From assembly GCA_008638375.1 (NCBI GenBank), contig CM018035.1, positions 7,253,077-7,317,076 of the forward strand: DNA of 64,000 bases, written 5' to 3'. Positions 36,294-47,449 of this stretch are shown in pieces. The position numbers and the translations under genes are program-made. Every line of letters begins with the position of its first letter. Within the stretch, counting starts at the first letter, position 1. The stretch is from Nyssa sinensis (taxonomy: Eukaryota > Streptophyta > Magnoliopsida > Cornales > Nyssaceae). The notes under the pieces are model-generated. The model was not told the DNA's origin. It ran no database searches and saw only the letters and a program-made list of their open reading frames with translations.

Positions 36294-37001
36294 TAGGGGT
36301 GCAAACGAACAGAAGCCGTTCATAAACAGCTCAAACTCAGCTTGATTATGGTTCGTTCAAACTCGGTTCAATTAATAAACGAGCCTGAGCTCGAGCTCAA
36401 ATTTGGGCTTGTTTAATAAACGAGCCGAGCCAAGTCAAAAGAAGGCTCAACTAGTCAGACTCGTGAACAAACTCGTTTAAACTCGTTGAAGCTTGGCTCG
36501 TGGCTCGTGTGGCTCATTTTTTTATAGTATAAATACTTCATTTTTTTCTGCTCTAGGGTTTCTTCAAGTATATTCTTCATCAAGGTTTTCTATTTGTTTA
36601 ATCTCTATACTCTAGCTATATGATATTAGTATACAATGAATTTTTCTTCTTAAAAAAATTATATTAAAATTTTAAAATTGTGTTGATTTATTCAGTGAGT
36701 TGTATTTTTTTTTTATTATGTGAAAATAACAGTAATTCTATTCAGTTGAACACCACAAAAAAAAAATTGAGTAACGCGAGTTCGAGCTTGAATGAGGCTC
36801 ATTTATTTTTCGAGCAGAGTCGAGTTCGAGTTCGAGATTGACAATCTATTGACGAGTCGAGTACGATCATACATTTAAGCTCGAGTCGAGTTTCGAGCCG
36901 AGTCAAGCCATACTATAATTGTTTCACGAGCCAAGTACAAACATCAAATACTCGACTCGGCTCGTTTGCACCCCTAAAAACTCGGCTTGTTTGCATCCCT
37001 A
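36294..37001. mobile_element. hAT-like MITE with perfect 8-bp target duplication
   Basis: Starts TAGGGGTGCAAACGAAC, ends GTTTGCATCCCTA, and is flanked by AAAAGAAT on both sides (36286-36293 and 37002-37009). An 8-bp duplication is the hAT signature. It is 708 bp, non-coding, with many GAGCTCGAGCT / CTCGAGTCGAG words. The right terminus is present twice: CTCGTTTGCACCCCTA ends at about 36976 and the used end lies ~25 bp further out. Confidence 0.85.
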
Positions 37002-37164
37002 AAAAGAATCGAACCCATACATACATGGTTGGTCGGTAGTCATGAATTTACTTAAATTTTTTATGACCTATGACAGTGAAATTTTTTTGACTTGCTTTAT
37101 TTGGTTATTATTGACTCATTTTATTTTTTACTTTGTAATCCATATATATAAATGTGTTATTTTT

Positions 37165-37304
37165 TAGGATTTTTTCTTATGAGACGAGAACTCACTTGTG
37201 TGAGTTGCAATTGAGTGTAAAAGAGTTTTCAGATTTGTAAGTGTTTTACTCTTGTAATATTTTTATATGTAGTGAATTGATAATCGTTATTCATAAACTT
37301 AGAC
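37165..37304 (+). repeat. LTR-like remnant (copia R/U5-type), 5' part
   Basis: 'GTGTAAAAGAGTTTTCAGA', 'TAAGTGTTTTACTCTTGTAA' and 'TTCATAAACTTAGAC' align to 19090-19265. The following block, 'ATCTTGTCGAACAGCGTAAA', continues only after the MITE at 37305, so the MITE interrupts it. Confidence 0.5.
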
Positions 37305-37836
37305 GCATAGTTATCAGAACCGGACCGAATCGGCCAGTTCAACCGGGCATTAAACTAGTTTGGTTCAATTAAAATACCAGTTTTGCTAAAGAATCGAAAA
37401 AAAGTAGTGGAACTGACTGATTTTTAAAAAAATCGAGTAAACCGATTGGTTTTTTAAAAAAATCGGTTGAACAACCCTTTTGTTTTTTTTCACCTACAAC
37501 TTTTTTTTCTCTCAAAATTTCTTTTATTTGATGATTAAATGATGAAATTTAGTATAAAATAAGATATTGATGCATGTATTTTTGTTATATATATATATAT
37601 ATACATACAAATATATTAAGCCTATACATTAAGATAATTTCAATGATTATGCTTATATTTTGTTATTTATTACTAGATAATAAAAAATATATATTTTTCT
37701 TATTATTTTCTTAGTTTTTAATATATTTATTAATATATTAATTATAAAACTAGTTGAACTGGTTGACTCACAGGTTGAACCAGTGAACTGGTCCTTTCAT
37801 CAGTTCATCGTCCAGTTCGATTATGATAATTATGCG
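37305..37836. mobile_element. MITE inserted in the LTR remnant
   Basis: The left end GCATAGTTATCAGAACCGG matches, inverted, the right end (CAGTTCGATTATGATAATTA followed by TGC). Both sides abut a TAGAC word of the LTR sequence (TTAGAC on the left, GTAGAC on the right). It is ~530 bp, with 'CCGGACCGAATCGGCC' and 'GGTTGAACCAGTGAACTGG' blocks, and non-coding. Superfamily not assigned. Confidence 0.55.
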
Positions 37837-38690
37837 TAGACATCTTATCGAACAGCGTAAATCTTATGTTTTCTAGTTTTTTTTTTATCCTTTGCACAAT
37901 ACACACATACAAAAAAAAAAAAAAATTCAGCGCATGTAACTAGTTGAACCAATTGACTCACGGGTTGAACCAATAAATTGGTCCTTTCATCAGTTCATCG
38001 TCCAGTTCGATTCTGATAACTATGCTTAGACATCTTGTCGAACAGCATAAATCTTGTGTCTTCTAGTTTTTTTTATCGCCTTTGCACAATACACACATAC
38101 AAAAAAAAAAAAAAAACTCAGCACACGTAACTAGTTGAACCGATTGACTCATGGGTTGAACCAATAAATTGGTCCTTTTATCAGTTTATCGATTAGTCCG
38201 ATTCTGATAACTATACTTAGACATCTTGTCGAACAGCGTAAATCTTGTGTCTTCTAGTTTTTTTATCACCTTTGCACAATACACACATACAAAAAAAAAA
38301 AATCAGTGCACGTAACTAGTTGAACCGATTGACTCACGGGTTGAACCACTGGTCCTTTTCACCAGTTCATCGTCCAATCTGGTTATGATAACTATGCTTA
38401 GACATCTTGTCGAACAGCGTAAATCTTGTGTCTTCTAGTTTTTTTTTATCGCCTTTGCACAATACACACATACAAAAAAAAAAATTCAACGCACGTGACT
38501 AGTTGAACCGGTTGACTCATTGGTTGAACCAATGAATTGGTCATTTCACTAGTTCATCGTCCAGTCCGATTCTGATAACTATGCTTAGACATCTTGTCGA
38601 ACAGCGTAAATCTTGTGTCTTCTAATTTTTTTATCGCTTTACACACATACAAAAAAAAAAAAAAAATTAACGCACATAACTGTTAACACT
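37748..38690. repeat. Tandem array, five ~177-190-bp units (half MITE plus LTR flank)
   Basis: The word ACACACATAC starts at 37901, 38091, 38281, 38464 and 38641 (spacings 190, 190, 183, 177). Each unit holds the right ~90 bp of the MITE ('ACTAGTTGAACC', 'GACTCACGGGTTGAACC', 'CAGTTCATCGTCCAG'), the flank 'TTAGACATCTTGTCGAACAG', 'AAATCTTGTGTCTTCTAG' and a poly(A) run. The first unit is the true MITE end. Confidence 0.85.
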
Positions 38691-41092
38691 ACGAGATTTG
38701 AGGAGATTTAGATATATACAATTATAATCCCGTAAGTAAAGAAATTGTTTCCACTGACTCGAACTATTGTACCAAAATTGGCTCTCATACATATATATAT
38801 ATATATATTGTATGTGTGTGTATGTAAATTAACCTGAAGTAGTGGTGATCATATAATTGGTGCTGACTATTTCATGAGCAAGTCATGCAAATAGATGAAG
38901 CTTCCTGGTGGTTGAGAAACAATTCCCACGAGGTTTGCCCAACATCTAACAAAGATGCAACAAATGTTTCTGCCATCCTTATGAAATTAAGCTTTGGCAA
39001 CTCATTTTGGAATAAAATAATCAATAATGAAATTAGGCTTCCTCACATTTCTAAAGATTAGGTATCTTTTTTTTTGGTGAAATGTGATTAGATTTAGTCT
39101 TGTGAGAAAAAATTTAATAAAAAATTACTTTCTGTTTAATTGAGCCCATCTACCGAGGAATTGAATTTGAGCACGCAGAAAGTCCTTTTAGCATGTTCCA
39201 TTGTTCTCTTTGTTTAACATGCACATTTCATGTTCAATGCAATCAAAAGCATCACACCAACATCATTTGAGTTGTTGTTCACCGATAAAAATATTGATGA
39301 TAAAATTTAAATTTAACGTCTCAAATTTGAATTCTTTCTGCATCGATTGTTAATCACTAGAACTTAAAACTTAAAGGCTGTAAATAAAACTTAGAACTTA
39401 AAGTCTTAAAAGTCTTAAAAGATGAATTTGTCTAGAAATTAGAACTTAAAGCCTTAAAGGGTCAATTTGTTTAGAACTTATAACTTAAAATTTTAAAAGG
39501 TGGATCTGACTGTCACGACTGGTTAGAAATTAGATTTTAAAAGTCTATAAAGTAAATCTGGCTGTCACGGAAAGCTGAAATTTAATCGATCATTCAATAA
39601 AATAAAAAAAAAAACCCCACATCCACCACTCTTTCAGATGCTTTTATTTCAACTAAATTAGAGTCTCAGAATGCCCGATTATGCCAAAAGTTCAATTTTT
39701 TTATTTTTTATTTTTACTTTCATGAAAACTTAAACAACTAAAACAATTTAATTTATTAATGTACCGACTTTTAACCAACTTTCAAATGATTTATTAGAAA
39801 ATAAAAACAAATAAATAAAACATATTAAAGCAATGGAGAATTTATTTACATCTGTTGTAAAAATAAATAATTTTATATATTTTTAATAAATAACTTTTTG
39901 AATTCATCTTGAACAATTCAAACGTTAAATTGATCGTATATTATGCATGTCAAAAATCAAATTAACTAGACGTTTATAATCTTATCAACATCATAGTTTA
40001 AGATAGTATTTGTTTCAAAAAATAAAAATATATGTTCATAGATTAAATATGTACTTATAACTCTTATATCTAATTCATTAAACATTTGACATCCCTTATA
40101 TATATGCTAAATTTATATAATTTAACAGTCACTAGGTGTGGTTTTTTCTTATAATTCCGTATTCAATCCTTTGAGCCGACTAATCTAAATAACTAATTTC
40201 ACTGTTTAGGATCCGATTAGAGTCAGGATAGCAACTCGTATAGACTAGTCTTAAGAAAAAGTAATATTTGCTGAATTTCGACCTGATGATTTCGAAAGAC
40301 AAATCTCTTAATTATTATCTACCGTACACTTGATCACCCCTTTAGAATTCACTAAGTATGACTTGTATTAAAGTTTTTCAATTTTATTCTAGATTTTAAT
40401 TAGTTTAGAGAGACATCATCATGCTAATACTCAAAAATCGAGGAAAATATATATTAGATAATTATATTGTCCTTGTCTATAATATATAACAATACAGAAA
40501 TCACTTATATAATTTCTACTATTATACCGAGATTTGTTATTAGAATTGTCAAAAAAAAAACAGATATTAACTTAAAATATATATGAAGTTATTCTTTTAC
40601 TTTTAAGAATAATTATACTAATATCTAAGTGTGATATTTAATAATTATAACAACTTCCTAATATGTCAATAATGAATTTTATATAACAATTCGTATAAAA
40701 CCTAAAAAGCAATTCGTATAAAACCTAAACTAACACCGGCAAAATACATGAAAGTTGTAGTTAAAGAACTCACTAATTATCGCTATATATATATATAAAT
40801 TATATAGATATATATATATATATATATATTCCAAACAAAGTAACGGATGAGGAATTGACGGATATGGTCAAATCTCTCTTGACCAGTGGTTTGCCTTGGT
40901 TAATACGACAACGTAATTATCATAATAAGATTACAATAATAAGAACCCAAAAGAAATGTATTCTAAATTATCATTCTACCCTCTAAGCAGTTATTAGGAA
41001 TTAATTATATATATATATATATATTCATGTTCGAGTGACTCCGATTTGCTAATCCATGTTCGTGCCTTCTGTTTCTTTTCTTCTTTCTCGCA
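38691..41092. other. Gene-free AT-rich region
   Basis: Holds SINE-like copy 4 and several (TA)n tracts (about 38781-38800, 40786-40830, 41005-41024). No gene is seen apart from the promoter at its right end. Confidence 0.5.
39285..39600 (+). mobile_element. SINE-like element, copy 4, degenerate
   Basis: 'CTGCATCGATTGTTAATCAC', 'TAGAACTTAAA' and 'GGTGGATCTGACTGTCACG', then 'TCTGGCTGTCACGGAAAGC' correspond to the body of copy 1. The 'AGAACTTAAAG' segment is repeated four to five times at short intervals (about 39358-39500). Confidence 0.5.
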
Positions 41093-41100
41093 TATAAAAG
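41093..41100 (+). promoter_or_regulatory. TATA box of the F-box/MYND gene
   Basis: TATAAAAG lies 195 bp upstream of the ATG at 41288. The transcription start is then expected near 41125-41135, giving a ~155-nt leader that would include both upstream ORFs. Confidence 0.65.
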
Positions 41101-41161
41101 CCGTCCTTTGATATCGCTTTTATTGAGACACAGAAGGGAGAGAGGAAAACGAAAGAGATAT

Positions 41162-41258
41162 ATGAATGAAACCGTTCTGTTCCCTAGAGGCACAACTCTC
41201 TAAGCCCGTTTGGAGTTTCTATTACCACAATATATACATATACAAACACATGCATTGA
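41162..41258 (+). other. Two overlapping upstream ORFs in the F-box/MYND leader
   Basis: uORF1 starts at ATG 41162 and stops at 41203 (13 codons plus stop). uORF2 starts at ATG 41166 in another frame and stops at 41258 (30 codons plus stop). Both end before the main ATG at 41288. They may lower translation of the main frame, if the transcript starts where the TATA box predicts. Confidence 0.55.
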
Positions 41259-41287
41259 GAGAAGGAAAAAAAAACAGCAGCCCAAAA

Positions 41288-42576
41288 ATGTTTCACAGGA
41301 AAAGACTGAGAAGTACTTCTTCTGAAAGATCTGATTTCTTTGATGGGTTACCCGATGATATTGTCATCTCCATCCTCTGCAAGCTCAGTTCCTCCGCTCG
41401 TTGCCCTTCAGATTTCATCAGTATTCTCCTAACGTATGTATATATATATATATATAGAAATTTAATTAATTTCTATTTTTTGGGTTTGTGTTTATTCTTG
41501 AAACTGATCTATCTTCTTCTTAAACAGATGCAAAAGGCTAAATCGGTTGGGTCTCCATCCTCTGGTTTTGTCCAAAACCGGTCCAAAAACACTTGTTATC
41601 AAAGCCAAAAACTGGTCTGACTACGCTCACCGGTTCTTGAAACGTTGCGTCAACGCCGGCAACATCGAAGCATGTTATACTCTCGGAATGGTCAGTATAT
41701 AACGTATATATATACAAATATATATATATGGCTGTATATTTGCATTAAAGTTGTTGTAACAATGAGCTCTTCTTCTCCATTTTATCGGCGCAGATCCGAT
41801 TTTATTGCTTAGAAAACCGAGGAATTGGAGCGTCAATGATGGCCAAGGCTGCGATGAAGTCCCACGCGCCGGCACTGTACTCGCTTGCCGTGATTCAGTT
41901 TAACGGCAGCGGGGGATCGAAAAACGACAAGAACCTCCGCGCAGGGGTGGCGCTGTGTGCCAGAGCCGCTTATCTCGGCCACATCGACGCGCTGCGTGAG
42001 CTTGGTCACTGCTTCCAAGACGGTTACGGCGTGCGCCAAAACATCGCCGAGGGACGCCGACTCCTCGTCCAAGCCAACGCGCTGGAGCTCGCGTCTGTCC
42101 TACGATCGTCATCTTTCAATATGCGAACGTGGCGCCCTCGAAGCCAGCCACAACGGAACGGGTCGACAACGGGTTCGGGTTTCCGGTCTTCGCTGATGAG
42201 CGATTTCGGGTGTAACGTGCCGGCACGTCAGGGGCACCCGGTGAACAGGTTCTTGACGGAGTGGTTCGGGTTGAGAGGCGGTCAGCCGGCTCAGGGGCTG
42301 AGGTTGTGCTCGCATGCGGGTTGTGGCCGGCCGGAGACGCGGCGGAACGAGTTCCGGCGGTGCTCGGTGTGTGGCAGGGTGAACTATTGCTCCCGTGGGT
42401 GTCAAGCGCTGGATTGGAAGTGGGGCCACAAGGCCGAGTGCGCTCCAATGGAGCTGTGGATTGATCAGAACGGTGAGGAGGACGAAGACCAGAATGCTGA
42501 TGATCAGGATCAGGATGATGGGAATAATCGGATGGTGGAGGTTGAAGCGGCCGAGGATGAGGGTGGTCCCATTTGA
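41288..42576 (+). CDS. F-box protein with Sel1/TPR-like repeats and C-terminal MYND zinc finger
   Basis: Exons 41288-41433, 41528-41690 and 41794-42576, GT-AG introns, phases consistent, 363 aa. The F-box covers about residues 16-60 (DFFDGLPDDIVISILCKL), interrupted by intron 1. The middle region (about 75-200) has Sel1/TPR-like helical words such as AGNIEACYTLGM, SHAPALYSLA and LGHIDALRELGHCF. The MYND finger has all eight ligands: Cys275, Cys280, Cys293, Cys296, Cys302, Cys306, His315 and Cys319. The tail is acidic (EEDEDQNADDQDQDD). It resembles Arabidopsis At1g67340-type F-box/MYND proteins, so a role as SCF ubiquitin-ligase adaptor is likely; the target is unknown. Exon 3 is clearly more GC-rich than its surroundings. 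The ATG at 41288 is the first in this frame, although the frame stays open back to about 41210. Confidence 0.94.
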
Positions 42577-43572
42577 TGTTAAGGAAAGAAATTAAAAATC
42601 AAATGAGATTTTTCCCTTTAAACTTGTATTTTCCTTCTAGTCTCAGTTTCCTTTTTGTATAGAGATTGAAAGGTTTTGGAAGGAAAATTGTGTGGCAATT
42701 TCCATTTCATTGATTACTTGAAGACTTGGTTTTTCTAGGGTAAGTCATCCTACTTTTGGAGTTTTAGTTTTAATGGGCATTAGTATTATTTTGGGGGAAA
42801 ATGAAGTCCTATCATATCACTACCAACTTTCTTCCATATTTGTTTACCTTACCATTATTATGATTAAAATAGTTATTTGGTAGTTGGCATGATTTCTGTT
42901 TTTCTCTTATTTAATAATTTCTTTTATTTAATTAGAAAGTACATTAAAAAGTTTAATTTAACCGACTATCATTGTATAGTCGTCAAATGTATCAAAAAGA
43001 TTTACACGATAACTCGTCATCAAAAATATGGAATGATTCTTTTTTTTTTTTTTAACTTTTAAAAGTATAAATAGATACTATCAAAGATCAAGTTTTCTAA
43101 ACCAGTTGATAAAGTTAATTTCTCAAAAATATCATGAGAATTAAGAAAGTTGAGGAAATCTAATAATGTAAAATGTTTGAAAAGGATTTTTGGCCTTTCT
43201 TCTTCACATCTCATTTCCAAAAGGAAGCCACTAATGTTGCTATCAAGATGATTTTCTAATCACTAATAGCTATTATTTTTCTGGTGAGAAAAATAATAAG
43301 ACAAACTGGTGCAGTGACAACCAAATAGGCTGATGTTGGTTGTAGTGGAACTCAGGAAGTGTATGCATACCAAGGACAAAGAAGGCAAAGAGACATAAAA
43401 GAATTAGTTCCATTAGATCTCCCAATGGTCTCATATTTGCTTCTTCCATTTTGTATATAAATATATAGGGTGAGGTTATTCCCACTCTTCAAAGTGTTAT
43501 TCACTCTTACTCATAGATATATGAGTGTGAGTGTGAATATAAATAAGAGGGTTATAAGGAGTGCAAATAGCT

Positions 43573-43604
<32 letters not shown>

Positions 43605-44127
43605 AATTTATATGGACTATTGTGATTTGAATAGTTATATGAATATCTACAGCCATGGTAATCAAGATTGTGGTAGTTATATTATGGTTTAACAATGACT
43701 GAATTGATTCGAAATGTATAAAAATCACAGGTAGTTGGATTGCAGTAGAATCATAATAGGATTATTTTTATTTGTTGAACCAAAAAATCATTCAAAATTA
43801 TTTAATAATTCAATACTAAATTTTGACAAAATATTATTACATTAACGTGGTTTTTTATAGAACTTTTTTAGTTTACTTTCTAAAAATGTTAATTTAAGTT
43901 ATTTTAAAATTATTTTAAAAACAATTACAAATTGAGAATTATAAATACACTTTCATATAATGTCACAATATTTTATATTATTATCAGGCTTGTTTACTAT
44001 TATTTTTTGTCATTTCTTTACTTTTACACATACATACATACATATATATATATTTGACCTTTTTTTTTTTAGAATTTTGTTGGATCTTACAGTTGTTTTG
44101 ATTTACTTTTTTTTATCCGATCCGATG

Positions 44128-44273
44128 GAATCCTATCAACCCTCAAGACAGTTGAATATAAGATCCTGATTTTAACCACTTGACAGTAATATACATGCTC
44201 GAATCCTATTAACCGTCAAGACAGTTGAACATAAGATCCTAATTTTAACCACTTGACAGTAACACGCATGCTC
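44128..44273. repeat. 73-bp tandem duplication
   Basis: GAATCCTATYAACC starts at 44128 and again at 44201. Both copies carry 'TCAAGACAGTTGAA', 'TAAGATCCT', 'ATTTTAACCACTTGACAGTA' and end CATGCTC. Confidence 0.85.
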
Positions 44274-46489
44274 TTTGTACTCTCTCTCTTCTTATTCCAT
44301 GACAAATGAAGGTGCAGAGGTCTCTTTCTCTATTTGTTGGGAAATTTCCTTGAAGGAGAGTACTCCTTGGCCTTGACAGAGAAATAATGAAGAAGGATTA
44401 TCTGTCTAAGCATGCATATGTTTTGGTCAAAAACTTTTAAGTCACACAAAATATAGTCTTAATCTTTTTCCTTTTCAAGAAGGATGTAGCCTTAATTCGC
44501 TATATTCAGCTCATAAATTGGTCTTGTCCTAGGGCAATGATATTGCCAAGGATACATTTTCAATTTTGCTTTATTTTATCATATTATATATATATATATA
44601 TCATTTTTGAAATATATACACATTTTAATGAACTCACACCTTGCTGCGATTCTCTTCTTGTGCTAAGCTTATGCTTGGTGACACCAATCATACGCTTCGG
44701 GTGGCTAAAACGCGAGTTGCACATACAAAAATTCCTAAATTACAAAGAGTTTTGTTTCTAAGATTTCGGACTGCACCCACACACATCTACCCATCTTTCC
44801 GTTCTCTCAAACATCTTCTAAATTATATAATTTGCATCTCATGAAGAGTTGTGGCAATAGATCTTAGGTCATGTTTGGTACGTATGAGTAAAATAAGAAA
44901 TAAAATAAAATAAAAATTACTTATTTAAACCAAATAAATGTTTCAAATAATTTTTAATAAAATGTTCAACCATCCCAAATAAAAATAAAAATAAATAAAA
45001 TAAATAATCTTAAAATTCTCATTTTATCATATCAAACATAACTTTTGAAATTTCATTGTCATTTTCAATGATTATTTCTACTTTTTCTTGCAAGGATGAG
45101 ATTGCCTTCTGGTCTTTTCTTTTGTTGTCCGCAACTATAACAAACACCATTCAAAAAAGCAAAAAGAAAAAGGAGAAAATAAAAAGAAAGAAGAAAAAGA
45201 AAAGAAAGGGTATCTCTGGTCACTTGTGCACAGAAAGAATATACAAATGCACAGAACACAAAGATCGAATTGTTAACTCAAGCACCCTAAAAAAAAAACA
45301 TTATCAGTGTCTTTGTCGCAGGATTCTTAATGCATTTTGCCAGTTTTTAATCCTAAAAACTTTAATTTTTTTAATATTTTTTTTATTTTACGTGTTTTTA
45401 TACTTATTTTTTAAATTTATAGTTGAGTTTTGAAATAAAAAATGCAAAAAGCGTCAGAGACGATGCCTCTATTAACTAAAAAATATACTTTTATTTTATA
45501 ATATATTTTTTGACTCAAGATTTTAATCGAGAAAGGTCGTTTTTTATGTGACATGTACTCGAAAAATAAGATTAAAATAACATAAAATTTGAAAGATTAA
45601 AAAAGTTAAATTTAATTATCAAATACTCAAAACAATGTCCTTGAGTTGCAATTTAGAATAATTTAGAGTCAACTTTGTTATAATTAATATTTAATAAGTT
45701 AATAATTTTAAAAAAATATTAAAAAATCATGTTTTTTAACTATTTAAAATCGTAACAAATCATCACATTTTCAAATAAACATTCACCACGGTATATTCTA
45801 TCGATATTGATCTATTGATACTATAATATTCAATAACTTGATATTATATCCATACATAACTTGATATTTTGATAAGTGGCGGAAATTGAATTTATATGAT
45901 TTCATTAATTTGTATAATATATGAATTATAAAAATTAAGTTTTTATAATTTTATTGATTTATGTAATACATATATTACACATATTGATAAAATCGTATAA
46001 TATATGAGTTATAAAAATTAAATTTTTATGATTTTATTGATTTATATAATACATACGTCTATACATATATTACACGTATTGAAAAAATCGTAAAAATCTG
46101 ATATCCGTTAAGTTACTTTAACAATATATATATATAATTCGTGACTTGCCAAAACAGTAATAAATATAGATAGAGAGATGGTTCCAACTGCCTCAATTGT
46201 TACGGTTAGACGAGACTGAGTCTGCTAAAGAGTATCTGAGACGACACGAAAGATCGTTCTGGATTCTTGGCCCCCACCCACGGCCCACCTCTCTCTATCT
46301 CTCGTTTGCTTTATCAAATCAAATCAAATCGCTCCACTTACTTTTCTAAAATCCCAGCCTTTGAAATGTAGCTGCCAATAATAGCAACTCTAACGCTAAG
46401 CTAAATAGGGTTACTAAAATTAAAATTTAAGTAAATTAATAAAAATAAATAAAAAATAAAAATAAGAATAGAAAATATTAATAGTAATT

Positions 46490-46740
46490 TTTGTTAGAAA
46501 ATATAATAATAAAGTTACACCTTTTCTAACAGCTTAAGCTTTTAGATGAGTTGATAATTTTACATAATATCAGAGTAGACTAAAGGTCCTGAGTTCAAAT
46601 CTCACCTTCACCTAAAAAATATGAATTGACATGTCTTGACACGTATAGAGCAGTTCAAATCTCACCGTCACCTAAAAAACATGAATTGACACGTGTAGAA
46701 CTTAAACTTTTAGATAAGTTGGTAACTTCACAATTTTCTC
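46490..46740. repeat. Dispersed repeat copy (family 'GGGGCGTGTTA')
   Basis: Matches 33156-33410: 'CAGCTTAAGCTTTTAGATG', 'CATAATATCAGAGTAGAC', 'AAAGGTCCTGAGTTCAAATC', 'ATGAATTGACA'. The 'GTTCAAATCTCACCGTCACC' with 'AAAAACATGAATTGACACG' segment is present twice in tandem (about 46590 and 46652). Confidence 0.6.
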
Positions 46741-47449
46741 TTTTCTTAAAATTTGACTAAAATCAAATACTCTATCGAAAATAATTTTATTTTCGTAAAC
46801 TATTATTTCCAGTAACGTTTTAGATAGCAAGACATCAATTATCAAATGATTTTTATCATTAGAGTTGGTCTAATTCTCTCTCCCTCGTAAAAATGACTTT
46901 TATTATTAGAGTTGGTCTAAGCTCCTAAAGCAATAACAGAAAAAATGGCATTCTTACCATTCAAATGAAAGTTGCACAGTATAAAATGTATTTGCTCTGT
47001 CACTCTCATCGAATTTTACATATGCATGTGCATGTATAGCACACGCTTCATGCATTGTAACGTATACACCTCAACTAAAGGCCCGTTTAGATCACGGCAT
47101 CGTTGGACGTTTCGGAGCCCAGCCCACACTTAAAGAAATTGGGCTGTGTATGAGCCTAAAAATGGCCTTTTTCATCAACAGCCCAGGACTGTTTTTTTGG
47201 ATCACAAGTGAAGCCCGTTTGGAGGAGATAGAGATTTGACCATGTTTTTTAAAACCAATTTTACGAGTTTGTCATCACACCGGATCCTATTTGTTTGAAA
47301 AAATAAATCAACTCTGCAGTCTCTCAAGATTAAGCATAAGACCTCTACTTAAACTCCTATACCTTTAACCACTGAAGCAACTAACGACTTTCGGTTAGTT
47401 TGGTGAAATTATTACTTTTATTATATATTTGTGAATTATTATAATATTT

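Larger units (their letters stand above)
42577..47449. other. 3' flank and gene-free region
   Basis: AT-rich, with microsatellites (for example (TA)n at about 43579-43604) and duplicated AT-rich segments at about 45890-46090. A promoter-like patch at about 46190-46380 has no following gene. No coding region is recognised. Confidence 0.5.

Noticed and set aside
41833..42448. Antisense and alternate-frame open frames over F-box/MYND exon 3
   Set aside because: Shadows of a GC-rich coding exon; the plus-strand frame carries the full MYND motif.
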